NCBI RefSeq assembly: GCF_002831585.1
Contig: NZ_CP025113.1
Span: 310,001 to 374,000 of the forward strand
DNA length: 64,000 nt
From: Bradyrhizobium sp. SK17
Lineage (GTDB): Bacteria > Pseudomonadota > Alphaproteobacteria > Rhizobiales > Xanthobacteraceae
Direction of reading: 5' to 3'
Numbering within the stretch: the first letter of the stretch is position 1; each line of letters starts with the position of its first letter. The notes below the pieces were generated by a model. It ran no database searches and was not told where the DNA came from. It saw only the letters and a list, made by a program, of their open reading frames with translations. Shown here one piece after another: positions 1-9,085 of this stretch. The position numbers and the translations under genes are program-made.

Positions 1-1
1 G

Positions 2-478
2 AGCGCGGCGGCGATCTGGGGACGGGTCAGCAAGGCATTCGACCCGTTCCACCATGATGCGATCCGCAGGGCGCGCGCCGACCGGCTCGGCCGGCTCGGC
101 CTCTCCGCGGCCAAGATCAAGACGCTGAAGCACATCGCGCGCGAGCTTGCCGACGAGCGGCTGAACCTCGACGTGCTCGCCAACGAGGACGCTGATGCCG
201 CGCACAACACGCTGACCGCGCTGCCCGGAATCGGCCCGTGGACCGCCGACGTCTATCTGCTGTTCTGCCTCGGCCATGGCGATGCCTGGCCGGCAGGCGA
301 CCTCGCGGTGCAGGAAGCAATGAAGGTCGGGCTCGGGCTGAAGGAGCGGCCGACGCCAAAGCAGATGGCGCCGCTTGCCGAGCCGTGGCGGCCGCTGCGC
401 GGCGCCGCCGCGCATCTGTGGTGGGCCTATTATCGTGTCCTGAAGAATCGCGAAGGCGTGATCGCCAGCGCGAAGTAG
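2..478 (+). CDS. DNA-3-methyladenine glycosylase II (AlkA-type), 3' part only
   Basis: This is a base-excision repair glycosylase that removes alkylated purines from DNA. The window starts inside the gene. The open frame runs from base 2 to TAG at 476-478 and gives about 158 residues. The helix-hairpin-helix/GPD core is visible: LPGIGPWTADVYLLF is the hairpin, and the D of GDLAVQ about 25 residues later fits the catalytic aspartate of the HhH-GPD family. The C-terminal WRPLRGAAAHLWWAYYRV helix is typical of AlkA/Mag proteins. The missing N-terminus and promoter lie outside the window. Confidence 0.88.
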   Translation, partial: SAAAIWGRVSKAFDPFHHDAIRRARADRLGRLGLSAAKIKTLKHIARELADERLNLDVLANEDADAAHNTLTALPGIGPWTADVYLLFCLGHGDAWPAGDLAVQEAMKVGLGLKERPTPKQMAPLAEPWRPLRGAAAHLWWAYYRVLKNREGVIASAK

Positions 479-598
479 GCGATCGAGAAAAACGCTGCAA
501 CGGCCTGATCGCGTGCTAGCATCGACCGACGAATACTTAATCAGTTTGCCTGCCCTGTCATTCCGCACGCCCAGCACATCCCCTCACGGAGGACGGAC

Positions 599-2212
599 CT
601 GGTATCGCCCCGCATCCCGCTGACGCTTCTCCTGGTCTCGCTGAGCGCGATCGCCGCGGTGTGGTGGTGGCTCGGCATCCCGATCACCCTGGTGCGCGCG
701 CCGATCGATCCGAGCGACAAGGTCCAGTGCATCTCATACGCCCCGTTCCGCGACAACCAGACGTCGCTTTCGCCGGCAACGCAGGTCTCGCCTGAGCAGA
801 TCGCGGAGGATCTGGCGCAACTCGCGAAGATCTCAAACTGCATCCGCACCTATGCGACCGACCTTGGTCTCGATCAGATTCCGGGCCTCGCGGGCAAGGC
901 GGGGCTGAAGGTCATTCAAGGCATTTTCCTCGATCGAGACCGGAAGAAGAATGCGACGCAGGTCGAAACGGCGATCCGCCTCGCGAAACAATATCCGGAC
1001 ACGATCATCGCGCTCGTGGTCGGCAACGAGGTCCTGCTGCGCAAGGAGATGTCAGCGTCCGATCTCGCCGCGACGATCCGCTCGATCAAGACGCAGGTCC
1101 GCGTGCCCGTCACCTATGCCGACGTCTGGGAGTTCTGGCTGAGCAATCGCGAACTGGCCGACGCGGTCGACTTCGTCACGATCCACATCCTGCCCTATTG
1201 GGAGAACGTGCCGATCCCGGCGGAACAGGCCGCCGCGCACGCCGACGAGATGCGCCGCGAGGTCGCGGCGGCCTTTCCGGGCAAGGAGATCTTCATTGGG
1301 GAAATAGGTTGGCCGAGCGAGGGGCGGATGCGCGAGTCCGCGCTGCCGTCGCCCGTCAATCAGGCGCGCGTGGTCGCGGAGGTGCTCGACCTGGCCCGGC
1401 GCGAGCATTTCCGCGTCAATTTGTTCGAGGCCTATGACGAAGGGTGGAAGCGCGAGATCGAGGGCACGGTCGGTGGATCCTGGGGCCTGTTCTCTTCCGA
1501 ACAGCGAACACTGAAATATCCGGCGGGCGTGCCGATCAGCAATTTCCCGCACTGGAAGCTGCAAATGGCCGGCGGCATGGCGCTGGCCATCCTGGCGTTC
1601 GGCGCGGCATGGTTGACCGTGCGCCGCAAGCCGCGGGAGCCAACGGAATCCTGGCTCGTGTCATGGCTTGCGGTTGGGCTCTCGGCGACCACGGCCGGAA
1701 TCCTGTTCGGGGTCGCCACGCAACGACTGGTCTATGAAAGCTACGGCACCGGAGGCTGGCTCGTGTGGGGCTCGCTTCTGGCGGCGGCAACGGCGGCGCC
1801 GGTGTTCGGCGCCAACGCCCTCGTGTCGGGTCGCGCACCGCCGAGCTTTGCCGAATTGCTCGGCCCACGAGGCTACCACACGGAAACGATGCTGGTGACG
1901 ATGCACGGGTTGACCTTGATGGTCACCGCCGTGATCGGCACGGCGACCGCACTCGGCCTCATCTTCGACCCGCGCTTCATCGATTTTCCGTTCGCGCCCC
2001 TCACCATGGCGGCGGTGCCTTTTGCGGCCATGACGCTGCTCAATCCGCCCGGGAAGGGCAACCGCCCTCTGGCAGAATCGATGTTTGCCGGCATTTTCCT
2101 TGCCGCGGCAATCTATACGGCGCTCAACGAGGGGCCGCAAAACTGGCAGTCGCTGTGGACCTGCGCCGCCTTCATCCTGCTTGCGGTGACGCTGTGGCGG
2201 GCGCGAGCCTGA
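599..2212 (+). CDS. Membrane-anchored glycoside hydrolase family 17 / beta-(1,3)-glucan transferase-like protein
   Basis: This is a predicted inner-membrane enzyme acting on beta-glucans, of the kind found with rhizobial cyclic beta-glucan synthesis. The GH17 barrel follows an N-terminal membrane anchor. VVGNEVLL carries the probable acid/base (E144 from the start used here) and FIGEIGWPS the nucleophile (E235). After about residue 320 there are about seven hydrophobic segments. The first ATG/GTG/TTG is GTG 659, which would cut off half of the anchor and has no ribosome-binding site. I prefer CTG 599 because GGAGGA at 588-593 lies 5 nt upstream and the added residues complete a transmembrane helix. 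CTG starts are rare, so the start is uncertain. The exact reaction (hydrolysis or transglycosylation) cannot be read from sequence. Confidence 0.8.
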   Translation: MVSPRIPLTLLLVSLSAIAAVWWWLGIPITLVRAPIDPSDKVQCISYAPFRDNQTSLSPATQVSPEQIAEDLAQLAKISNCIRTYATDLGLDQIPGLAGKAGLKVIQGIFLDRDRKKNATQVETAIRLAKQYPDTIIALVVGNEVLLRKEMSASDLAATIRSIKTQVRVPVTYADVWEFWLSNRELADAVDFVTIHILPYWENVPIPAEQAAAHADEMRREVAAAFPGKEIFIGEIGWPSEGRMRESALPSPVNQARVVAEVLDLARREHFRVNLFEAYDEGWKREIEGTVGGSWGLFSSEQRTLKYPAGVPISNFPHWKLQMAGGMALAILAFGAAWLTVRRKPREPTESWLVSWLAVGLSATTAGILFGVATQRLVYESYGTGGWLVWGSLLAAATAAPVFGANALVSGRAPPSFAELLGPRGYHTETMLVTMHGLTLMVTAVIGTATALGLIFDPRFIDFPFAPLTMAAVPFAAMTLLNPPGKGNRPLAESMFAGIFLAAAIYTALNEGPQNWQSLWTCAAFILLAVTLWRARA

Positions 2213-2235
2213 GGACATGATCTCGATTTTGATTT

Positions 2236-2284
2236 GAGCATGGTCTCTTCGGAAAACCGGTTCCCACTTTTCCGGATCATGCTC
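2236..2284. repeat. Palindromic intergenic repeat, family A (copy 1)
   Basis: Imperfect inverted repeat that opens with GAGCATG and closes with CATGCTC, containing the core GGAAAACCGG. It fills the gap between the GH17 gene and the convergent lysR gene. A related copy lies at 28688-28737. From its position it could also act as a bidirectional transcription terminator. Confidence 0.75.
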
Positions 2285-3171
2285 TATCCCCGCAGCCGGA
2301 CCCGGTCCTCACGCGCGCAGTCGGTGACGAAGCCGATCACGGCGCGCACCGCGGGAAGTTCGACCAGATCGGGATGGGCGAGCAGCCAGAGGTCGGAGAG
2401 GCTCGCGAGCTTTTGCGGCGCGACCCGAACCAGGTCGGAATAGTCGGCGGCAACCAGGCAGGACAATGCCGTGATGCCGAGCCCGGCCCGCGCCGCCGCA
2501 AGCATGTCACCCTGCGATGAACAGCGCATCACCAGGGTGCCCTGCCGCGTGATGACATCGCTCCACCGTGCCAGGTGCGCGTTCGAGGCCTGGTCGGCAA
2601 AGCCGATCACGCTGTGGCCCTTCCACTCGTCCCGCCGCTCCGGAAGCTTGTGGCCCGCCGCATAGTCGCGCGAGGCGAAGAAACCGGTGCCGAGCCGCCC
2701 GATCTTGCGGCCGATCAGGTTCTCGTCGCCGGCGTCGACCGGCCGCAGCACGACGTCCGCCTCGCGGCGGCGCACGCTGGCCGGAAACGGGTGGGTGATG
2801 ATCTCGAGTTGGATGCTAGCATGATCGCGCAGGAACGGCCCGAGGCGCGGCATCAGCCAGTGCGCCGCCAGCGTCGCGCCGATCGACAGCTTCACCACGC
2901 CACGGGCCTGCGCACCGGTCGCGGAGGCCGCGGCTTCCGCGCGCAAGGCGGCCGCCGCCATCACCTCGGTGTGCTCGCGGAACCTGCGGCCATGCGACGT
3001 CAGCGACAGGCCGTCATTGGAACGCGCGAACAGCCGGGTGCCGAGTTGCTTCTCGAGCGCCGCGACGTTGCGGCCGACGGTTGGATGGCTGATGCGCAGG
3101 CGGCGCGCGGCGGCGGCGAAACTACGGGTCTCTGCCACCGCGACGAAGGTCTTGCAGAGCTCCCAATCCAT
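2284..3171 (-). CDS. LysR-family transcriptional regulator
   Basis: A 295-residue DNA-binding regulator. The N-terminal winged helix-turn-helix covers about residues 1-60 (CKTFVAVAETRSFAAAARRL, then SHPTVGRNVAALEKQLGTRL). A periplasmic-binding-protein-like effector domain follows from about residue 90. The length is normal for the family. It is divergent from the nitronate monooxygenase gene, with 176 bp between start codons that contains a perfect palindrome, so it probably controls that cluster. The effector is unknown. Confidence 0.92.
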   Translation of the reverse strand: MDWELCKTFVAVAETRSFAAAARRLRISHPTVGRNVAALEKQLGTRLFARSNDGLSLTSHGRRFREHTEVMAAAALRAEAAASATGAQARGVVKLSIGATLAAHWLMPRLGPFLRDHASIQLEIITHPFPASVRRREADVVLRPVDAGDENLIGRKIGRLGTGFFASRDYAAGHKLPERRDEWKGHSVIGFADQASNAHLARWSDVITRQGTLVMRCSSQGDMLAAARAGLGITALSCLVAADYSDLVRVAPQKLASLSDLWLLAHPDLVELPAVRAVIGFVTDCAREDRVRLRG

Positions 3172-3213
3172 TCCCCAGCCCGCCCGTTTCTGTTCAATCT
3201 TGACTAACTATCT

Positions 3214-3227
3214 GTTCAATATTGAAC
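3214..3227. promoter_or_regulatory. Perfect 14-bp palindrome, candidate LysR operator
   Basis: GTTCAATATTGAAC is a perfect dyad in the divergent promoter region between the lysR gene and the nitronate monooxygenase gene. A second TGTTCAAT half-site lies at 3191-3198, 21 bp away on the same strand. Paired sites of this kind suit a LysR regulator, but the binding is inferred. Confidence 0.5.
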
Positions 3228-3347
3228 GCAATCGCGACGCCGTCCAGCCTTATATTGGCCCGCCAGGAGAGACGCTCCCGCCACCACAACAATTCACGAT
3301 CCGCTCAGGCCGTCGGCCGAGCGATCCGCCCATGGAGGACCCGAAAG

Positions 3348-4319
3348 ATGCCGTTGCCTGCTTCGCTGACCAACAAGCTCGAACTGCCGGTCGTCGGCTC
3401 CCCGCTGTTCATCGTCTCGGGGCCCGAACTGGTGATCGCGCAGTGCAAGGCCGGCATCGTCGGCTCGTTCCCGGCGCTGAACGCGCGCCCGGTCGAGAAG
3501 CTCGACGAGTGGCTGACGCGCATTGCCGACGAGCTCGGCGAATATCAGGCGCTGCATCCGGAAAAGAAGGTTGCGCCCTACGCGGTCAACCAGATCTGCC
3601 ACGCCTCCAACGACCGGTTGATGCACGACATGGAAACCTGCGTGAAGCACAAGGTGCCTGTGATCATCACCTCGCTGCGCCCGCCGTTGGAGATCGTCGA
3701 GGCCGCGCATTCCTATGGCGGCGTGGTGTTCCACGACGTCATCAACGTGAAGCATGCCCGCAAGGCCGCCGAGCAGGGCGTCGACGGCCTGATCCTGGTC
3801 TGCGCCGGCGCCGGCGGCCATGCCGGCACGCTGTCGCCATTCGCGCTGGTGCGCGAGGTCAAGCAATGGTTCAAGGGCACGATCTTGCTGTCGGGCGCGA
3901 TCTCCGACGGCTGGAGCATTGCATCGGCGCTCGCGCTCGGCGCCGACCTCGCCTACATGGGCACCCGCTTCATCGCGACCGAGGAAGCCAACGCCGATAT
4001 CAGGTACAAGCAGGCGCTGACCGAATTCGCGGCGCATGACATCGTCTACTCGAACCTGTTCACCGGCGTGCACGGCAACTACCTCGGGCCGTCGATCGCG
4101 GCAGCCGGGCTCGATCCCGCCAATCTGCCGGTCGCCGACAAGTCCAAGATGAATTTCGGCTCCGGCGGCAACACCAAGGCCAAGGCCTGGCGCGACATCT
4201 GGGGCTCCGGCCAGGGCATCGGCCAAATCACCGATGCTCCGCCGGTCGCCGAGCTGGTGACGCGGCTGAAGGCGGAGTTTAATGAGGCACGCAACGATTT
4301 CGTTCGTGCCAGCGCCTGA
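3348..4319 (+). CDS. Nitronate monooxygenase family FMN enzyme
   Basis: An FMN-dependent TIM-barrel oxygenase related to 2-nitropropane dioxygenase, which oxidises alkyl nitronates. The protein has 323 residues. The family's CAGAGGHAGT loop lies near residues 152-161, with the conserved histidine, and GADLAYMGTRF is the late phosphate-binding segment. The open frame extends upstream to 3222, but ATG 3348 is the better start because GGAGGA at 3334-3339 precedes it by 8 nt. It is followed after 15 nt by an acyl-CoA synthetase gene and is probably co-transcribed with it. The natural substrate is not known, because many members of this family do not act on nitro compounds. Confidence 0.87.
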   Translation: MPLPASLTNKLELPVVGSPLFIVSGPELVIAQCKAGIVGSFPALNARPVEKLDEWLTRIADELGEYQALHPEKKVAPYAVNQICHASNDRLMHDMETCVKHKVPVIITSLRPPLEIVEAAHSYGGVVFHDVINVKHARKAAEQGVDGLILVCAGAGGHAGTLSPFALVREVKQWFKGTILLSGAISDGWSIASALALGADLAYMGTRFIATEEANADIRYKQALTEFAAHDIVYSNLFTGVHGNYLGPSIAAAGLDPANLPVADKSKMNFGSGGNTKAKAWRDIWGSGQGIGQITDAPPVAELVTRLKAEFNEARNDFVRASA

Positions 4320-4334
4320 CGTAAGGACGATCGC

Positions 4335-5867
4335 GTGGAGAATGCCGACATGATCATCAGCGGCGAGAGACAGATCAGCTACGGCGACATCCACGCCCGC
4401 ATCGCGCGGGCGGCGAACGGCTTCCGCACCCTCGGCATGCGCGACGGCAAGCCGGTCGGCATGATGCTGCGCAACGATTTCGCGCTGTTCGAGGTGGTCG
4501 CGGCGGCGGCCGCACTCGGCAGCCCGGTGGTGCCGATCAACTGGCACCTGAAAGCCGACGAGGTCGCCTATATCCTGGCCGACAGCGGCGCCGACACGCT
4601 GGTCTGCCATGCCGACCTGTTGCCGCAGATCCGCGACGGGCTGCCAGCGGCGATCAAGCTATTGGTCGTGACGACGCCACCCGAAATCGCCACGGCCTAC
4701 GGCGTGGCGCCTGAATTCGCGCGGGTGCCCGATGGCATGACCGACTGGGACCAATGGCGCGACACCCATGCGCCGCTGACCGACGCCCCGATCGGCGCCG
4801 CGCCGATGTTCTACACCTCGGGCACGACCGGATTGCCGAAGGGCGTCCGGCGCAAGCCGATGCGGCCCGAGCAGCTGCCGGCGGCCGCCCGCATCGGCGC
4901 CATCACCTACGGCGTCAAGCCCAATGAGGATCAGGTGATCCTGATGAACGGGCCGATGTACCATTCGGCGCCGCATTCCTACGGCATGCTCGCGTTCCGC
5001 AACGGTTGCAGCATCGTGCTGGAACCGCGGTTCGACCCCGAGGATCTGCTGCAACTGATCGCGCGCCACGGCGTCACGCACATGCACATGGTGCCGACCA
5101 TGTTCGTGCGGCTGCTGCGCCTGCCCGATGAGACACGGCGCCGCTACGATCTGTCGTCGCTGCGCTTCATCATCCATGGCGCTGCGCCCTGCCCGGTCGA
5201 CGTCAAGCGCGCGATGATCGAGTGGTGGGGTCCGGTGATCAACGAATATCTCGGCTCGACCGAGACCGGCATCCCGATCTGGCACTCCTCGGCGGAAGCG
5301 CTGGCGAAGCCCGGCACCGTCGGGCGAGCAATCGAGGGCGGCATCGTCAGGATCTTCCGGCCGGACGGCACGCCTTGCGACGTCGGCGAGCCCGGCGAGA
5401 TCTTCATGCGCCAGACCTTGATCTCGGATTTCGATTATCATGGCAACGCCAAGGCGCGCGCCGAGGCCGACCGCGACGGCTTGATCAGCGTCGGCGATGT
5501 CGGCTATCTCGACGCCGACGGCTACCTGTTCCTGTGCGACCGCAAGCGCGACATGGTGATCTCGGGCGGCGTCAACATTTATCCCGCCGAGATCGAGAAT
5601 ACCCTGATCGGCATGGACGGCGTCCGCGACTGCGCGGTGTTCGGCGTTCCCGACGACGAGTATGGCGAGCGGCTGTTCGCCTGCGTCGAGCCGGACACCG
5701 GCGCCACGCTTTCGGTCGCCGCGATCCAGGATTTCCTGCGCGGCAAGCTCGCCAATTTCAAGGTGCCGCGCGACATCCGCTTCATGGACGCGCTGCCGCG
5801 CGAGGCCACCGGCAAGATCTTCAAGCGCAAGCTGCGCGACCTCTACCGCGAAGGACAGCTTCGCTGA
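4335..5867 (+). CDS. AMP-binding acyl-CoA synthetase (fatty-acid/aryl-CoA ligase type)
   Basis: An ANL-superfamily enzyme that activates a carboxylic acid as acyl-AMP and transfers it to CoA. It has 510 residues. The AMP-binding loop YTSGTTGLPKGV lies near residue 160, NEYLGSTETG is the A5 motif, and DRKRDMVISGG is the hinge. The catalytic lysine is in REATGKIFKRKL near residue 493. The GTG start at 4335 has AAGGA 8 nt upstream. An ATG at 4350 is the alternative. It follows the nitronate monooxygenase closely. The acid substrate cannot be predicted with confidence. Confidence 0.9.
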   Translation: MENADMIISGERQISYGDIHARIARAANGFRTLGMRDGKPVGMMLRNDFALFEVVAAAAALGSPVVPINWHLKADEVAYILADSGADTLVCHADLLPQIRDGLPAAIKLLVVTTPPEIATAYGVAPEFARVPDGMTDWDQWRDTHAPLTDAPIGAAPMFYTSGTTGLPKGVRRKPMRPEQLPAAARIGAITYGVKPNEDQVILMNGPMYHSAPHSYGMLAFRNGCSIVLEPRFDPEDLLQLIARHGVTHMHMVPTMFVRLLRLPDETRRRYDLSSLRFIIHGAAPCPVDVKRAMIEWWGPVINEYLGSTETGIPIWHSSAEALAKPGTVGRAIEGGIVRIFRPDGTPCDVGEPGEIFMRQTLISDFDYHGNAKARAEADRDGLISVGDVGYLDADGYLFLCDRKRDMVISGGVNIYPAEIENTLIGMDGVRDCAVFGVPDDEYGERLFACVEPDTGATLSVAAIQDFLRGKLANFKVPRDIRFMDALPREATGKIFKRKLRDLYREGQLR

Positions 5868-5973
5868 GGTGAGGGTGATGGTGCAGCGAACGACGTTTGA
5901 AACTTAGTTGCTGTTGCAAAGCGCCGGCAATCGACGCAACGATGCGACCGTATCCCGAGCCTGGATCATCGCC

Positions 5974-7059
5974 ATGAACTCGACCGACTTCATCGTCATC
6001 CGCAACGACCTAGAGCAATGCAAGGTCATCGAGACCCGGTTGCCCGACGTCGCGGCGCTGCCGGCGGACGCGCTGCTGGTGAAGGTGACCCGGTTCGCCT
6101 TCACCGCCAACAACATCACCTATGCCGTGATCGGCGAGCAGCTGAAATACTGGCATCTATTCCCGGCGCCCGAGGGCTACGGCATCATCCCGGTCTGGGG
6201 TTTTGGCGAGGTGCTGGCCTCGAAGCATCCTACTGTTGCGGTCGGCGAGACACTGTTCGGCTACTTCCCGATGGCAACCCATTTGGTGATCGAGGCGGCA
6301 GACGTCAGCAAGCGCGGCCTGCGCGACGCGGCCGCGCACCGGCAGGAGGTCTCGCCGGTCTACAACAACTACGCCCGTGTCTCCGGCGATCCGACCTATG
6401 CCGGCCAGCAGGGCGATTTCCGCGCGCTGCTGCTGCCGCTGTTCATGCTGTCGTTCCTGGTCGACGACTTCCTTGCCGAGAATGACTTCTACGGCGCACG
6501 CCGCGTCATCCTGTCGTCGGCCTCGAGCAAGACTGCATTCGGGCTCGCCCATCTGCTGCACAAGCGCGGCATCCGCGTGATCGGGCTGACATCCAAGGGC
6601 AATATCGATTTCGTCACTTCGCTCGGTTGCTATGACGAGGTCGTCACCTATGACCAGGTCACCGCGATCCCGTCGGCGGAACCGGTCGCCTATGTCGACA
6701 TGGCCGGCAACAGCGCGCTGCGCGAGGCCCTGCACCGGCACTTCGGCGCGCAGATGGTCTATTCCGGCCGGGTCGGGCTGACGCATCGGGCGAGCGAGCC
6801 CGACGAACCGACACTGCCCGGCGCCAAGCCGGTGTGGTTCTTTGCGCCGGACCAGATCCGCAAGCGTGCCAAGGAATGGGGCCCCGGCGGCATCGACCAG
6901 CGCTTTGGCGCCGCATGGGCCGAGTTCGTGCCGCATCTGCCCAATTGGCTCGATGTGGTCGAGCGGCACGGCCCGGCCGCGGTGCGCGAGGCCTATCTCG
7001 ATACCCTGCAAGGCCATGTTCCGCCGGATCAAGGCTTGATCCTGTCGTTGGCCGAATAG
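5974..7059 (+). CDS. DUF2855 family protein
   Basis: A 361-residue cytosolic protein that I match to the uncharacterised DUF2855 family. The sequence resembles a medium-chain dehydrogenase/reductase fold: an N-terminal region with GFGEVLAS, then a Rossmann-like segment ARRVILSSASSKTAFGLAHL and GIRVIGLTSKGN. The classic zinc ligands of alcohol dehydrogenases are not evident. The open frame begins at 5908 but ATG 5974 (MNSTDF) matches the natural N-terminus better. It lies 106 bp after the acyl-CoA synthetase on the same strand, so a role in the same pathway is likely. Confidence 0.75.
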   Translation: MNSTDFIVIRNDLEQCKVIETRLPDVAALPADALLVKVTRFAFTANNITYAVIGEQLKYWHLFPAPEGYGIIPVWGFGEVLASKHPTVAVGETLFGYFPMATHLVIEAADVSKRGLRDAAAHRQEVSPVYNNYARVSGDPTYAGQQGDFRALLLPLFMLSFLVDDFLAENDFYGARRVILSSASSKTAFGLAHLLHKRGIRVIGLTSKGNIDFVTSLGCYDEVVTYDQVTAIPSAEPVAYVDMAGNSALREALHRHFGAQMVYSGRVGLTHRASEPDEPTLPGAKPVWFFAPDQIRKRAKEWGPGGIDQRFGAAWAEFVPHLPNWLDVVERHGPAAVREAYLDTLQGHVPPDQGLILSLAE

Positions 7060-7168
7060 GCGATATCCCGTCACGCCCTTTCTGCTGCCTCACCAATGGT
7101 TATAGGCTTGCGGCAAGGGAACGCCGTCAGAGAATGTCACCACGGCGGCCGATGACGAGAAACGCCCG

Positions 7169-8955
7169 ATGCTCGACAAGACGGACGATATTTCGGTCGC
7201 CGCCGACAATTGGCTTGTGCAGTTCGAGGATGCGCTGGCGAGCCCCGACGATGTGCTGCTGAAGCCGCTATTCCATCCCGACAGCTACTGGCGCGACGTG
7301 CTGTCGCTGAGCTGGAACATCCAGACCGTCAACCGCGCCTTTGCGATCCTCGAGGAACTGCCGGCACATGCCCGCCGCAGCGCGCCGCATGATTTCCGCA
7401 TCGATGCCGAGCGCGCCGCCCCCGCCGGGTGATGCGCGCCGGCACCACCGCGATCGAGGCGATCTTCAAATTCGAGACGACGACCGGCCGTGGCCACGGC
7501 ATCGTGCGGCTGATCCCCGATGCCGGCGATGGCGACCGGCTGAAGGCCTGGACGTTGCTGACGGCACTCGAGGAACTGAAGGGCTTCGAGGAGCAGCAGG
7601 GCCATACACGTCCACGCGGACAGGCCTATTCGCGCGACTTCCGCGGGCCCAACTGGCTCGACCTGCGCAAGGCCTCCGCCGAATATGCCGACCGCGACCC
7701 CGATGTGCTGGTGGTCGGCGGCGGACAGGCCGGGCTTGCGATCGCCGCGCGGCTGCAACAGCTCAAGATCGACGCGCTGATCGTCGACCGCGAGGCGCGG
7801 GTCGGCGACAATTGGCGCAAGCGCTATCACGCGCTGACCCTGCACAACCAGGTCCAGGTCAATCACCTGCCCTACATGCCGTTCCCGCCGAACTGGCCGA
7901 CCTACATCCCGAAGGACAAGCTCGCCAACTGGTTCGAATCCTATGTCGACGCCATGGAGCTGAACTTCTGGACCGGCACGGAATTCGTCGGCGGCAGCTA
8001 TGACGATGCGCAAGGACGCTGGACCGTCGAGCTGCGCCGCACCGACGGCACGACGCGGACAATGCGGCCGCGCCATGTCGTGATGGCAACCGGCGTCAGC
8101 GGCATCCCCAATTTGCCCGAGATCCCCGGCCTGAAGAATTTTTCAGGCCAGGTCATGCATTCCAGCCGCTACGAGGACGGCGAGAACTGGACCGGCAAGC
8201 GCGCGCTGGTGATCGGCACCGGCAACAGCGGCCACGACATCGCGCAGGACCTGCATTCCTCGGGCGCTGCGGTGACGCTGGTGCAGCGCTCCTCGACCCT
8301 GATCACCAATATCGAGCCGTCGGCGCAGCTCGCCTATGCCGCCTACAACGAAGGCTCGCTCGAGGACAACGACCTGATCGCGACCTCGATGCCGCTCGCG
8401 TTGGCCAAGCGCAGCCACGTGTTGATGACCGAACAGTCGAAGGAGCTCGACAAGACGTTGCTCGATGGCCTCGCGCGCAAGGGCTTCAGGCTCGATTTCG
8501 GCGACGGCGGCACCGGCTGGCAGTTCAAATACCTGACCCGTGGCGGCGGCTACTACTTCAACGTCGGCTGCTCCGACCTCGTCGCCAGCGGCGCGGTCGC
8601 CCTGCAACAGTTCGCCGACATCGAGACCTTCGTGAGCGATGGCGCGCGGCTCAAGAACGGTGAGACGATCGCTGCCGACCTGATCGTGCTCGCGACCGGC
8701 TACCGGCCGCAGGAAGAGCTGGTGAAGAAACTGTTCGGCGAGGCCATGGCCGCGCGCGTCGGCCCGATCTGGGGCTTTGGCGACGGCCAGGAGCTGCGCA
8801 ACATGTACACACGCACGCCGCAGCCCGGCCTCTGGTTCATCGCCGGCAGCCTGGCGCAATGCCGCATCAACTCGCGCTATCTGGCACTCCAGATCAAGGC
8901 GATCGAGCAAGGCCTGCTGCCGCGCGACGTCGGGCCGGTGGCGAAATTGACCTAA
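7169..8955 (+). CDS. Flavin-containing monooxygenase with N-terminal NTF2-like domain, frame broken by a one-base deletion
   Basis: An FAD/NADPH monooxygenase. The locus appears as two overlapping frames: 7169-7432 (NTF2-like part, LLKPLFHPDSYWRDVLSLSW) and 7429-8955 (catalytic part). Adding one C to the C5 run at 7419-7423 gives a continuous protein of 595 residues, the expected family length. The catalytic part has an FAD-binding Rossmann motif VVGGGQAGLAIA, an NADPH-binding motif VIGTGNSGHDIA, the monooxygenase fingerprint FSGQVMHSSRY and a late LATGYRP motif. The break is probably a sequence error, because nine other sites in the window show the same kind of loss. It lies in the catabolic cluster and may oxygenate its substrate. 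Confidence 0.85.
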
Positions 8956-8962
8956 CCAACCC

Positions 8963-9063
8963 GTCATTCCGGGGCGCGCGCAGCGCGAACCCGGAATCCA
9001 TTGAGCAGCAAGCTCTATGGTTGAATGGATTCCGGGCCTGCGCTGCGCGCATCCCGGAATGAC
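8963..9063. repeat. Long palindromic intergenic repeat, family B
   Basis: A 101-bp inverted repeat. Arms of about 38 bp start GTCATTCCGGG and end CCCGGAATGAC, with a loop of about 25 bp. It fills the 130-bp gap between the flavin monooxygenase gene and the NHL-repeat gene. I recognise this as a common dispersed element of Bradyrhizobium genomes. The copy number cannot be checked here. Confidence 0.8.
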
Positions 9064-9085
9064 AAGAAATGGGGAGAACGGAATA

